Counted from the first letter of the stretch, positions 10,134 through 23,195 are shown. The stretch is DNA of 64,000 nucleotides from Larimichthys crocea (GCF_000972845.2 NC_040018.1:7437266-7501265); one strand, 5' to 3'. The notes: generated by a model from the letters alone, not told the origin. A program made the numbers and translations.

Positions 10134-10890
10134 ACATGTCCAACAAAAGATCTTAATGGTAACATAATAGTAATTGTTTTATTTATTTATTATAAACCTA
10201 TTGTAAAAAACAACAGCAACAAATTGGACCTCTTCACAGCACAGTCCTGATCCTCTTGGTAGACAGCTCGTTGCTCTTGTCTAGAGATATTTTAAAATTA
10301 AAAACATTCCATGTCATAGATATTTACACAATAAACCCGTATGTTTGTCAGATTGTAATAAGTGAATGGATCATTTTGCATGTGACAGCTCAAACGATGA
10401 CTGGATGTTTAGAGGTTGTGAAGAGTGACAATTTCACTGAGAATCATCCGTTTTGATCAACAAACCATGTCCAAGTGGTGATTGTACAAATTGTACACAA
10501 TTGTACTCACTGTAAAAAGAAAAAAAAAAGTGTCCAAAGATTTGACATTATTGAAGAATTAAGTCACTGGGAATGAGAAAAACAGTAACTGTTTGGCCAA
10601 ATATATGCTGGTGAAGAAGAAGATATTTATATTATCAAACCCTTATGGGGAAAATTCTTTCACACACACACACACACACTTATAGACATGCTGATGTGGA
10701 AAGCAGGTGGAGTGACAGTGCATATATAATACAGACTGTCTGGTATCAGTATCAGAGCCCATGCTGATGTATTGTGAGTACTTTTACTGTGGTCAGACTT
10801 TTACTTTAACAGGGTATTTTAAATGGAGCTAAAGCTCTGAATGCTTCTTTTATTTCTTGTGTGTGTGATGATGTTTCCACAGCATGCTGT
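10134..10890. other. Non-coding stretch left of the NLR gene
   Basis: No gene was recognised. The stretch is AT-rich, with a short CA run at 10662-10679. It has no match in the right-hand duplicate. Confidence 0.4.
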
Positions 10891-10898
10891 AATGTTGA

Positions 10899-10927
10899 GT
10901 CACTTTCAGTTTTACTTTCACTTTCAC
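10899..10927. promoter_or_regulatory. ISRE-like element upstream of the NLR gene
   Basis: CACTTTCAGTTTTACTTTC followed by ACTTTCACAG reads on the other strand as GTGAAAGTGAAAGTAAAAC, an array of GAAA repeats with 2-base spacing. This is the form bound by IRF family factors (GAAANNGAAA). It sits just upstream of a CG-rich stretch ending TGCGTAAAG/GTTTGG that could be a non-coding first exon of the NLR gene (about 10930-10964). Function is inferred only. Confidence 0.5.
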
Positions 10928-11587
10928 AGCTCGTCGTGTCGCCGCTTCGTCTCTGCGTAAAGGTTTGGCTGATTCTTTGACTCTCTCAATGACCGTTACC
11001 GTGTTAATGACGTTCTTGTAGAAAGAGTTATTTACAGTTGTAATAGATTACAGCTACTGTCGTTACTGAGATGAAGTCATGTTTAACTGCGTTTTGTGGT
11101 CGCGAGCTCCGCTATGCGCGCGCGGGCTGCTTATTTCCCATTGCGGCGCGAGCAATCATCTTTCACACCACGAACACCAAGAAGAGGAAACTTTCCGAAA
11201 TGTTACCATCACCAAACATATTTTATTGACCCACACTGACCAGAACAGGAGCCGGCCGCCGTGAACTGCTGTGATATTTCATTCCGTTATTTAACGAAGC
11301 TCGTTGTTACGTCATAACGAGATGATTTTTGAAGTCTGGTGAAGGTGCAGCATGAATCCACAGCAGCTGCTAAACTAAACTAACCTGTCATCACAAACGA
11401 GGCTTTATTTATTTACATGTATTAGTCAGAGCATTCACAACAATAAGTCATGTTTATGTATTTGTACATTCAAACATCTTGTTTTCAGTGAAAGATGAAT
11501 GATTTTAGAGATGAAGACATTCAGGCATTATAATATATTATTTATGGCCTGCTTGGATTGGTTTGACTTCTTTTTTGCTTGATATAA

Positions 11588-12060
11588 TGTCACACAGGTA
11601 TGTCAAGTTGAGTTTTTGTCCTGTCTCCATGTTTGTTTTGTGAGTTCCTGTTTTATTTTGGAAATTAACTCTCCTCTCGCCCGTCCTCATGTGACACCAG
11701 TTTGATTGTCTCCCCTGATTCCTGATTGTGTCCACCCGTTCCCCATTTCCCTCCATGTGTTTATAGTCTGCGTCTTTGTCCTGTGCCACTGTGTCAAGTC
11801 TTTGGTCCTGAGCACAAGCCCAGTCGTCACAGTCTTGTTAGAAATATTCTCGTAATCTAGTTTTTTTTGTTGTTTTCTTCTTGATCCTCGTAAGAGCGAA
11901 TTTTGTTGGCCTTTGCCTTTTTGTAGTTTTAGTTCAGTTTGTGCTATTGATCGTCCCTCATCGTGAGGCGCTTTTTGTTTCCCCGGTGTTTCGTAATAAA
12001 GTCATCTGCTTCATCCCGTACTCTGCGTTCCAGTCCTCTGCTTTGAGTTGCCCCGTGTCA
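11588..12060 (+). mobile_element. Possible solo LTR
   Basis: The block starts TGTCACACAGG and ends CCCCGTGTCA, giving TG...CA ends with partly inverted edges. It contains the T/C-rich composition and the AATAAA at 11995-12000 typical of fish LTRs. The flanking pentamers are TATAA and AATAA (4 of 5 match). No internal region is attached. It lies in the presumed 5' intron of the NLR gene. Confidence 0.45.
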
Positions 12061-13009
12061 AATAAAGCATTTGAAGGCGCTCTAAGGCTGTAACTGCTGG
12101 TGTTATACAGTGTATATATGTAGATGTGACACAAAATGTTACTTTCTTAATGTGAAAGAGAAGAGCAAGAGTGATATGTGTTAAACTTAAATGTTAACAG
12201 ACTGTGCATTACGTAATAAGTCATGTTTAGAATGAACATTAGGTAAGCAAAGTTGAACGTATTCTTTGTTATCGGACTCCAGATGTTCACGCCTGATTGG
12301 CTTGGATCTGGTTACATTGCTATTTAAAAACAATGTAACTTTGATTGCTGATTTTTAAATGTCAGTATTGGCCCCTGGACATCTTCACATTGTCAAATCT
12401 GGCCCTCCTTATAAATAGTTTGGACACGCCTGCAGTCAGGCCATCAGTGATTCAAAAGGAAACTATTATTCATCTTTGGCTGCCACATGACCCAACGTGC
12501 CGTTCACTTTTTTTAGTTCCATAAGGCAGCACAATAATCTCTTATCAGCTTCATGAGCAGTGAAGGAAACAAACACAAACTATACGTTTCCATAGCGCTC
12601 TGCAAGTCAAAGTTACACAATGTTTGTGTTTCTGTCTGACCAACAATACAAACCTCTTTAAACCTTTTAAAGCAACAAATCATCACCTTTGAGAAGCTGG
12701 AGTTATGGATCATTTGCTGTTTTTACATGAAGATCGAACGATTATCACAATAAATAATATGTCAAATGACAAATGACAGTGAAATAGTTTCAGTTCTACT
12801 TAAGTAGATCAGTAGTCGGTTAGTTTAGTCAATAACAAAGCTTCATGTTTTATAAACTCTTCATATGTTTTGTATGTAAACATCTTAATATGTACAGTCT
12901 CCTCCAGTCAGAGCTCTGTGTGTTATCTCATCATTCTGTCATGTGACAAATAATGTGTGTGCGTTTTCCCAGCAGGTTATTGTGTCTGTGAGGACATGTG
13001 GGCTCTGCC

Positions 13010-16000
13010 ATGAGTCACTCGGAGGAGGGAGTCTCTCCCTCTGAAACCACTCTGTTTGGAGAACGTGACACAAGGGCCAAAGTTCAGAGGTGAGATGACA
13101 ATCTCTAACCGTCCACGACCATGTCAGAGCACAGCACTCAAATCACTTTACTGTTGTTAATCACACTTATTGCTGTGTGTGTTGAAGCCCTCAACCTGAA
13201 CCCAGCTGTGTGTCCGTGAGGAGTAATAGTTCAATGGAGCATCCTCTTCTTTTTAAACGAGCTGCTGATGGAAGGTAAGAATTTATAATGACTACATTTT
13301 ATTTTTCTTTAAATTTCATTATATTACTGATGTATGGATGTGTAAGCAGTATTTTAAATAGTACTTATTTTACTGTGGCTGCTCCAAGTGGATATTTGAA
13401 ATATCCAAGAGTGTTTGTATATGTGTATAGACAGCCTTCACATTCTGCATAACATTCTCTGTGTTTGCCAGAGTTATAGGGCCTGTAACCCTGTAACTCT
13501 AGATTGCAAGGAGTGATATTGACCAAATTCACTGTACATGCAGCTGGCAAACACAGAAAAATGTATGCAGAATGTGAAGGCAATCTGTTACAGTTACATT
13601 TCTATATATGCTGAATTATTGTATTCATAATTATACTCTTAAAAGTAAAAGTTATCCAAACTTTACTTAAGTAAATGTAATGAAGTAAACGTAACTCCTT
13701 ATTACCCACCTCTGATAGCACTTACTGATTTCTCATTATGTATTATGATTGCTGTCTAATGATGTTAAAACTTTCTACATTCTTTTCTGCATTTATTTGC
13801 TAATCTTCAGAATTAGCCCGAAGCAGAAGCGCACATCAGGCACTCCTCGACCCGAACCTGAACCCAGCTGTGTGTCCATGAGGAGTAATAGTTCAATGGA
13901 GCATCCTCTCCTTTTTAAACGAGCTGCTGATGGAAGGTAAGAATTTTAAAATCACTACATTTAATTTATTCTAAATGTTATTTGTCTTTTGCAGACAGTC
14001 CTGTGCAGGGACACAGGTATAGCAGTGATTAGGCAGGTGAAAAGGAAAACTGGAGGCCACGCCTTGAGAGGCAAAGGCTCAGTGACCAGCAGTCCAAACC
14101 TCAAATCATTGAAAATGAACGACAATTATTATAAAGCAACAAATTTGAGATTGTGGAATGATGAAATATTTTGTATTTTTACATGAAAGATTAATGAGTA
14201 TCACAATTAATTAGTTTGTTTAGTCAGGACAACTTAATGTCAGAGATCATTATTCACACCTATTGCTGTGTGTGTGTGTGTTGAAGCCTGGAGCAGCAAC
14301 GCGCATCAGACACTCCTGGACTTGGACCTGAACCCAGTTGTGTGTCTATGAAGAGCGATGCTTCAATGGACCCTCTGGCTGTTTTTAGACAATCCACTGA
14401 TGAAAGGTAAGAATGACGACATTTTATCTGTTATATGTCATTCATGTGTGATTTTACTGTAGCTGATCCAGGTGGAGCTGATTTGAAATATTTTACATAA
14501 TCACTAATCATTATTATCATTATGGATTCATCTGCTAATTATTTTCTCCATTAACAGATTGTTTTTATGTAGTTTGAAAAATCAGAAAGTAGTAAAAATT
14601 GCCCATCACAATCGTCCAGATCCCAGAGTGACACAGCGGTTTTGTTATAATGAACGGTTGTGGACACAATATACAAACATCAGTTGATTAAAAAAGGTGG
14701 AATTGCATTGAACTTATTGCTGTGTGTGTGTGTGTGTGTTGTGCTGTTGTGAAGCCTGAAGCGGAAGCGCACATCAGACACTTCTGGGCTCGAACCTGAA
14801 CCCAGCTGTGTGTCCATGATGAGTTATAGGTCAATGGAGCATCCTCTTCTTTTTAAACGAGCTGATGATGGAAGGTAAGAATTTAGAAATGACAATGACA
14901 TGAAGTTAGTTGTCTGTGTTAAAAGACACACGAGTTTATCTGAGCTCTCAATTTCGAAGATTTCATTAACTTTAAAAGTCCACTGTGTAAAATTAAGCCC
15001 AGAGGTGAGATGAGGATCTCTAACCGTCCACGGCACAGCACTCAAATCAATTCACTGTAATTATTCACACTTATTGTTCTTTGTGTGTTAAAGCTCTCAA
15101 CCTCAAGCTGAACCCAGCTGTGTGTCCATGAGGAGTAATAATTCAATGGAGTTTCCGCTTCTTTTTAAACAATCTGCTGATGGAAGGTAAGAATTTAAAA
15201 ACAGCAAACAGTTAGTTGTTGTCTGTATTAAAAGCTTGGACATATATTTCTGAGCTCCCCTGCATGTGGCTGTCTGTCCTTCAAGAGAGACCAGTTGAAG
15301 AAATATCTTTGCATTTTTAGTACAATGAGCTTTTACACTAAAGAGATTTATATGATGTCTTGTTCAATCTGAAATCTGAAAAAGTGTTGTGAAAATATGC
15401 CATAGAAAGGATGGAGAAAGTCTCCCCGGAAGACATTAATAGTGTTCACCTCAAACATGACAGAAAGAGAGCTGAGAAAGAAGTTCAAACCTTGCCTACT
15501 TTCTCACCTCCACAGTGTTGACCAATCACTGAGTGAGGTGAGTGTGATGTCAGAGTGACAGACCCCTCTTATTTGATGTCATTAAGGTGTGGGGGGTTTA
15601 GATTTCACTGGTTTCACTGTTCAACCATCTGACAAACAGTTTTGACAGAGTTTTATGACTCCTTCAAATGTTTCTGAATTATGTTTGAACTGTTTATTCA
15701 GCTTAATGGTTCTTTGTCATATTTCCTATGTCACAATGTCTGTCCCTCTGTCATCTTCACTTCACCAGTAAATTATAGTATTATAGTACAATCTGACCAG
15801 ATATGGACTCTGGATTGACCTAGGATTTTTTCCTAGAGCCAGGCTTTCTGAGATTTCTAAATTTGCCCAAGAAGGAGCATTCTACAGGTGAAGCTCTCAT
15901 GGGTCTCCTAGCCTCCCCTAAGTAGACTGGTCTCCAGTTTAGATTGCTTGAACCTATATTTCCTGAATTCTATGAACCTTCAATGGACCAGTTCAGCAGC

Positions 16001-19000
16001 CACCATGACGTCCAGCAGCCATCTTTCATTGAGTTTCATCTTGCCATTTCAGGGTACCCCACAATGTTTGAAACCCCAGATAAAGATGTGGTCCCCATGG
16101 TACCTGCCTGCCTGCCTGTATGTTTTAATTGCCTTGATTCTCTGCTCCCTCTGTTCAGACTTAATGTCTTTGTTTGGAAGCTCCCGTATCTCACTTCCTC
16201 AATAATTTGTTGAAGTGTTTCTGGGTGCATGGTTATCTACGTTTGGGTTCTTTCCCTTGTTGCCTCATACTCACACACCGGACAGTTTGGGAGTTGCACA
16301 GTACAACTACAGTACAACTACAGTACAACCAGCGGCAGATTGAGCTGTTGATTCTCAGTGGGATTAGCAGGATTAGTAGACCATTGCTACCACAGGCAGT
16401 CATTGGATTTACTGTTCACATCACCCCTAATGGATCTTTACCTTGTGTTTGTCTCTGTAATGCAAACTAATTCTTCATGATTCCTCCAGAGTCCACCAGG
16501 AGAGCCCAGAGGTTCCCAATGGTGGATCTGCACAGCAGCAAGAGACACACCTGGACTCCATATTTAAGGTCTGTACATGTACAACAGGTATTTTACATCT
16601 GTTCTGTCCACAATAATCTCGGTGCTGCACTTCTTATAGCATTGGGTTGTCAGTTTGTCCAGTATGGATCTTTGTTTGTTTGTTTCCATGATACTCCAGA
16701 TGCTGGAGGAGAACATTGTCACATTTGTGAAGAACGAGCTGAAGAAGATCCAAAAGGTCCTGAGTTCAGAAAAGAGTCAGGGGGAGGATGAAGAGGTGTT
16801 GGATGTTAAGGAGGAGGAGCAGATGAGGAGCAGCAGAGAGGCATTTCTGAAGATCACGCTGCAGTTCCTGAGGAGAATGAAGCAGGAGGAGCTGGCCGAC
16901 TGTCTGCAGAGCAGTAAGAGATGCTCTCTAAAGATTAAACATGCTGGATAAATGCAACATTTACTGACTTTTTGTTGTGTGTTCATTCAGGATTTCCTGT
17001 TCAAGATTGCTTTCAGCATAAACTTAAATCTTTGCTGAAGGAGAAGCTCCACTGTGTGTTTGAGGGTGTTGCCAAAGCAGGAAACCCAACCCCTCTGAAC
17101 CAGATCTACACCGAGCTCTACATCACAGAGGCAGGGACTGGATGGGTCAATAAAGAACATGAGGTCAGACAGATCGAAGCAGCATCCAGGAAACCAGACA
17201 GACCAGAAACAAAAATCAGACATGAAGACATCTTTAAATCCTCACCTGGAGGAGTTCAACCAATCAGAACGGTGATGACAAAGGGAGTGGCTGGAATTGG
17301 CAAAACAGTCTTGACACAGAAGTTCACTCTGGACTGGGCTGAAGGCACAGCCAACCAGGGCATACAGCTCACATTTCCATTCACTTTCAGAGAGCTGAAT
17401 GTGCTGAAAGAGAAAAAGTTCAGCTTGGTGGAACTTGTTAATCACTTCTTTAGTGAAACCAAAGGAGCAGGAATCTGCAGGTTTGAAGACTTTAAGGTCG
17501 TGTTCATCTTTGACGGTCTGGACGAGTGTCGACTTCCTCTGGACTTCCACAACACTAAGATCCTGACTGATGTTACAGAGTCCACCTCAGTGGATGTGCT
17601 GTTGACAAACCTCATCAAGGGGACACTGCTTCCCTCTGCTCGCCTATGGATAACCACGCGACCTGCCGCAGCCAATCTGATCCCTCCTGAATGTGTTGGC
17701 ATGGTGACGGAGGTCAGGGGGTTCACTGACCCACAGAAGGAGGAGTACTTCAGGAAGAGATTCAAAGATGAGGAGGATGAGGAGGCCAGCAGAATCATCT
17801 CCCACATCAAGACATCACGAAGCCTCCACATCATGTGCCACATCCCAGTCTTCTGCTGGATCACTGCTACAGTTCTGGAGGATGTGTTGAAAACCAGCGA
17901 GGGAGGAGAGCTGCCCAAGACCCTGACTGAGATGTACATCCATTACCTGGTGGTCCAGTCCAAACTGAAGAACGTTAGGTATGATGGAGGAGCTGAGACA
18001 GATGCACACTGGAATCTAAAGACCAGGAAGATGATCGAGTCTCTGGCAAAGCTGGCTTTTGAGCAGCTGCAGAATAACAACCTGATCTTCTATGAATCAG
18101 ACCTGATAGAATGTGGAATCGATATCAGAGAAGCCTCAGTGTACTCTGGAGTGTTCACACAGATCTTTAAAGAGGAGAGAGGACTGTACCAGGAGAAAGT
18201 CTTCTGCTTTGTCCATCTCACCGTCCAGGAGTTTCTGGCTGCTCTTCATGTCCATCTAACATTCATCAACTTTGCAGTCAATCTGCTGTCAAAATCAAAA
18301 ACAGCCTCTGAGAAGACTGAAACACAAAGAGATGAATCTGCACTGACGCACTTCTATCAGAGTGCCGTGGACGAGGCCTTACAGAGTTCAAACGGACACC
18401 TGGACTTGTTCCTCCGCTTTCTCCTTGGACTTTCACTGCAGGCCAATCAGATTCTCCTACGAGGCCTGCTGACACAAACTCACAGTGCCTCACAGACAAA
18501 TCAGGAAACAGTCCAGTACATCAAGACAAAGCTCAGTGAGGACCTCTCTCCAGAGAAAAGCATCAATCTGCTCCACTGTCTGAATGAACTTAACGATGGT
18601 TCTCTAGTGGAGGAGATCCAGCAGTACCTGAGATCAGGAAGTCTCTCCACAGATAAACTGTCTCCTGCTCAGTGGTCAGCTCTGGTCTTCATCTTACTGT
18701 CATCAGAAAAAAATCTGGACGTGTTTGACCTGAAGAAATACTCCGATTCAGAGGAGGCTCTTCTGAAGCTGCTGCCAGTGGTCAAAGCCTCCAACAAAGC
18801 TCTGTAAGTACAGAGAGTCCCACTTTAGTAGTAGTCTGCTATATTTTCAATAAAAAGAAAAAAACCTTACTGCTATTATTTTCCGATTTTTACTGTATCT
18901 TCAGACTGAGTGGCTGTAACCTCTCAGAGAAAAGCTGTGAGGCTCTGTCCGAAGTTCTCAGCTCCCAGTCCACCAGTCTAAGAGAACTGGACCTGAGTAA

Positions 19001-22000
19001 CAACAACCTGCAGGATTCAGGAGTCAAGTGGCTGTCTACTGGACTGAAGAGTCCACACTGTACGCTGGAAACTCTCAGGTCGGGATTCAGCAACCTGTTC
19101 AACTTGTCAACACTTCCCTTTACATATATGCATACATGTCTGACCTGAGGAAGGTTCAGTTTTTAAGTTCTCCTCACAGTATGACATAAGCGTCATCCAA
19201 CCTCAGCTGCCTTTTCTAACATGTCTTTATGTACACACACAGGATTTAACAGTCACCAATATCGTGGTGACAAAGACTACAGGAAGTTGTAGCTCCTTCA
19301 CAATAAAAGCCTTAGAATATAGAATTTATTGGTGGAGTTTTGCTTTTTAATGTTAATGAATGATACTGATAACAACAATGAGCCTTCAGATTATTTATTG
19401 TTTGGTGTGTTTGCAGGCTGTCAGGCTGTCTGATCACAGAGGATGGATGTGCTTCCCTAGCCTCAGCTCTAAGATCCAACCCATCCCATCTGAAAGAGCT
19501 GGACCTGAGCTACAACAACCCCGGAGAGTCAGGAGTGAAGCTCCTGTCTGCTGGACGAGAGGATCCACGCTGGAAACTGAAGACTCTCAGGTATGAACTG
19601 TCAGCCCTGTTCATGTGTCCCAGAGCTTACACTGACTCATCAGACAATGTTGCCAGGATATGTGAAAACAGGAAGGGAGGGTGACAAAATTGCTGTTGTC
19701 CTATATTTTTGTATACAGACATAAAAATGGTTTGATGGCTCATAACAAACCGTATCTCGGGGTATTTTGAAATGCATCACTATCAGTGTGTGGTGTCCAG
19801 AAGTTATTGTGCACTGAGCCGACTTGTTGCGGGACTCACCACAGAAGCTGCAGGTGACAGTCAGCCATGTACGCTCAGTGAAGAAACTAACAGCTGATGG
19901 TGCATCGGAGCTCAAACAGGTTTATTTAGGACCGCAACACAGTTATAGGGGACACAGGCGGTGCTCTGTGGCTGCAGACGGATTTGAACTGTAATATTTT
20001 CATACCCAGATTACAAATAATAAAAAGCAGTGTTGACTGTTGCTAGGATATAGGATGTAAGCAACAGTGTCAAAGTCAGAAATTACTCCAGCACAACCAA
20101 CCAACCAACTACTCCACCCCAACTTCCTCCTTAAGAGCTGTAGCAATGTCAGGCTTCCTTTTACTTTTAAGTCATTATTACACAAACAGAATAGGTCCAA
20201 ACCATGTTGTTTTAAAACTCAGCAATATTTCCACATTGACAATGGATAGTAAATATCATATAATTAAATATAAAAAATAGGGCTGTCAATCGATTAAAAA
20301 AAATTAACTAATTAATCGCAAACATTTCTGTAATTAATCGCGATGATCACGAGTAAGTTTTATCAATAAGTTATCAATAAATGAATTGCATTTTTCTGAG
20401 ACTGAAGCTTATAATGAATATTTATTTATGTAAAATGATCAATATAATGTAGAATAAACACAGAGAAGAGATAAATTCATTCATTTATTGGCTTAAGGTG
20501 CACATATGCACAGTGCAAACAGAAAAAAGCCAGAATGAGGAAATATACTGACGAGTGCCACACTCCTGTAGTGTAGACTGGGTGTTTTGCTTTGAGGTGA
20601 TATGTTAAAGTCGTGTTACTTCTGTGGAATTTAAATTCGGCTTTGCAAACTGTGCAAATCGCCTTGTTTTTGTCCAACGAGCCGTCGGGCAACTTTTTAA
20701 AATGAAATGTTCCCCCTAAAAGTCCGTCCTTATGCATCTTTCCGCCATAGACTCTCCTTTAGTTAGGATAGATGCTTGACCGCGCATGTGACCAAAGGTT
20801 ATGGGTCAGCCGCCACCGGAAGTAAACAAAGCCACGTTAATTGCGTTAATTTTTTTTAACGCGTTAATTTTGACAGCACTAATACAAAAATATATAGTCA
20901 TGCCTGGTGGTGATCAACACACCGAGAATTTTCTCCATCTCTGCTGCTCTACAGAGCCGTTCAGCCTCTTTTAGCTCCTAGTCTTCCTGCCTTACTCAGT
21001 CCCAGTGTTTCCCCCCCCCTGTACACTATCTGCTCAGCAGCAGACACAGCAACTAGATTGTGTGAACACTGTGGAGCATTTAGCAGCTGGATAAGAGACA
21101 GATATTTCCTTCAGGTGCTGTTTGAGACCAAAAACAGAGCAAGTCAACATTGGACTCCAAATGAATGATCGCGTTGCTCTGTATCTGCTGGATGTGATCG
21201 CAGACAGCTGGTTGATATCACGGTAGAGACAACTACTTTATGAGCTGATATGTCACATGTTGTTTTTACAGCTTGAAGCACAAGTGGAAAAAAAGAATCA
21301 GTTGATTCAGGTTGAAGCATTAGATTTATTGTCAATATAATAGTGATAATATATCATGATTAAGTGGAAATTATAAGTTGTAGCCATCTGCCAATAAGCA
21401 GAGGCTCCACTGAAATAAAATAATGTGGACTGATCCCCCCCTTCTTTCAGGGTGGAGCCTGGTGGAGTCAGGTGGTTGAGGCCAGCTCTGAGGAAGTGTA
21501 AGTGTGTCTTTTTTAAAATATGATTCATGAAAACAAACCATCTTCAAACTGTCGAACAGGTGAAGGATGAATAACTGCAGCTGCGTCGTGTCTTCTTCCC
21601 TCCATCAGATTCGCGCGAGCTCATACTCGACCCAAACACAATAAACAGAAAGATCGCGCTGTCGGACAACAACAGGAAGATGTCACACGTGGACGAGGAT
21701 CAGCCGTATCCTGATCATCCCGACAGATTCGACTACTGGCCTCAGCTGTTGTGCAGTGATGGTCTGACCAGGCGCTCGTACTGGGAGGTCGAGTGGAGTG
21801 GAAGACTCCACATAGCGGTGACTTACAGAGGGATCAACAGGAAAGGAAACGGATACGACTGTCTGTTTGGAAGGAACGATCAGTCCTGGAGTCTGGTCTG
21901 CTCCGATACTATCGGTTACTCTGTGTGGCACGACAACAAAGCGACATACATCACCTCCTCCTCCGCCTCCGGCTCTGACAGGGTAGCAGTGTATGTGGAC

Positions 22001-22180
22001 TGTCCTGCTGGCACTCTGTCCTTCTACAGAGTCTGCTCTGACACACTGATCCACCTGCACACTTTTGACACCACATTCACCGAACCTATTTATCCTGGGT
22101 TTAGGTTCTGGTCTGACAGGCCTGGGTCCACAGTGTGTCTGTGCTCTCTCGAAGAGGGAGAGTCTCCTCTCCTGATGTAA
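13010..22180 (+). CDS. nlrc3-like: NLRC3-like receptor (FISNA-NACHT-LRR-B30.2), 13 coding exons
   Basis: A predicted cytosolic immune receptor of the large fish NLR family. Exons: 13010-13089, 13188-13274, 13811-13936, 14287-14406, 14755-14874, 15094-15186, 16490-16568, 16700-16913, 16991-18803, 18905-19078, 19417-19590, 21451-21497, 21609-22180. The sum is 3699 bases (1232 codons), in phase at every join. The N-terminus begins [17 protein letters not shown], followed by five short repeat modules and an acidic linker (ELADCLQS). FISNA (about 308-400) leads into NACHT with Walker A GVAGIGKT (405-412) and Walker B FIFDGLDE (478-485). There are two 58-residue LRR exons, a linker exon and a complete B30.2 ending SPLLM. 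An acceptor at 12975 suggests a 5' UTR exon boundary. Ligand specificity is unknown. Two LRR exons is a low number for the family. Confidence 0.93.
13188..15186 (+). repeat. Tandem array of five homologous N-terminal exons in the NLR gene
   Basis: Exons at 13188-13274 (29 codons), 13811-13936 (42), 14287-14406 (40), 14755-14874 (40) and 15094-15186 (31) all encode variants of [20 protein letters not shown] and end in GATGGAAG or GATGAAAG before GTAAG. All have the same entry and exit phase, so any number can be spliced or skipped without breaking frame. Exons 1, 2 and 5 of the array share intron flanks ending TGAAG or TAAAG, suggesting unit-by-unit duplication. Comparable proline/serine modules are known in fish NLRC3-like proteins; their role is not established. 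Confidence 0.9.
13434..13581. mobile_element. Short inverted-repeat element (MITE-like hairpin) in NLR intron 2
   Basis: GCCTTCACATTCTGCATA at 13434 and its near-perfect reverse complement ending at 13581 form arms of about 38 bases (arm 1 to 13471, arm 2 from 13544). The interior is about 70 bases and contains a second small inverted repeat around GTTATAGGGCCTGTAAC. The size and symmetry fit a non-autonomous DNA transposon. Confidence 0.6.
15187..16489. other. NLR intron 6, no exon recognised
   Basis: This 1.3 kb intron separates the repeat-exon array from the linker exons. An open frame of 89 codons at 15944-16213 matches nothing I know and lacks splice signals in phase. A triplicated ACTACAGTACA block lies near 16303-16330. 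Confidence 0.5.
20278..20881 (-). mobile_element. hAT-family fragment with BED zinc-finger remnant, in NLR intron 11
   Basis: The ends TAGGGCTGTCAA and TTGACAGCACTA are imperfect terminal inverted repeats, followed inward by TTAATCG/TTAACGCG blocks. The flanking octamers ATAAAAAA and ATACAAAA match at 7 of 8 positions, as for hAT target sites. A minus-strand frame at 20737-20477 encodes a BED-type finger (CTVC ... HLKAKH). No transposase catalytic domain remains. Confidence 0.65.
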
Positions 22181-23195
22181 GCACCAACCTGATCCAACCA
22201 GCTGGAATAGATGAGGTAAATGAGGCTAAGGGCGCTGCTTGAGCACTGGCTTGCCTCCACTGCAGTCCAAACTTTGTACAACTCAAAATAACTGAAGGCT
22301 GCAGGAGCCAATGAACTGTCAGGAGATACTAAAACATGCATAAATGTTACGACTTTTGCATTCAGTCTTTGTATTTTATTTGAAGTTCTTTTATCAGTAT
22401 TTATTTATTTAATATCCTAATGTCATGTTCTCAGTGGTGGAATATATCTACGTTCATTTACTGAAGCACTGTACTTAAGTACAACTTTTAGTTACTCGTG
22501 CTTGCTTTGAGTATTTCCAACATGTGACTTTCTCCTTCTACTCCAACACAACTCAAACATTGTACTTTGTACTCTGTATATGTTACATTTATCTGTCAGC
22601 TTAATATACGAGCTTCTTTTCATATGTGTCGATTGTGAATTTATTTTATTTAGCGTTTATTTCTTTTGGTACGGTAACTATTTAAAAACCCTCTTGGATA
22701 AAGTTGAAAATGTTTTTGGGAGCTCATGAAAAGTTGACTTTTCAGAGACGTGTGGTTCTCACAAGCGATCTATAATCAGATGAGTGTTTTATATTAGGTG
22801 CACCAGGGTCAGTCAGATTTCTGTCTTCAGCTGGATTTTCTGTACAATGTTTTATATAAAAGTTCATATTAAAGGTGTTTCAGTGCTAAAAGCAGCCATT
22901 GTCAGATCAATCATTATTACATCACAGCAGTTTGGATGAAATAAGTAGGTTTTTTTTTCATTGTAATATTTGTGTTGTTTGTTGAGTCATGTTTGTGGGA
23001 GCACTGCTGTACAGTTGCCTGTTTGAAGCTCACCTGTGTCCCTGCAGGAAGGTCCTCATGTGTGACAGAGCTTTTGTCTTCAGGTGTGGAGTGAATCTTT
23101 GACAGGCTTTGATCAGCTGCATGTTTGATTTCAGACTTGTCTGTTTGGAGCATGGCTGCAGTTACTGTTTGGAAAACAGGAAAGATTACGATGGC

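Noticed and set aside
17242..18499. Minus-strand open frames across the NACHT exon
   Set aside because: They are shadows of the long plus-strand exon with FISNA and NACHT motifs.
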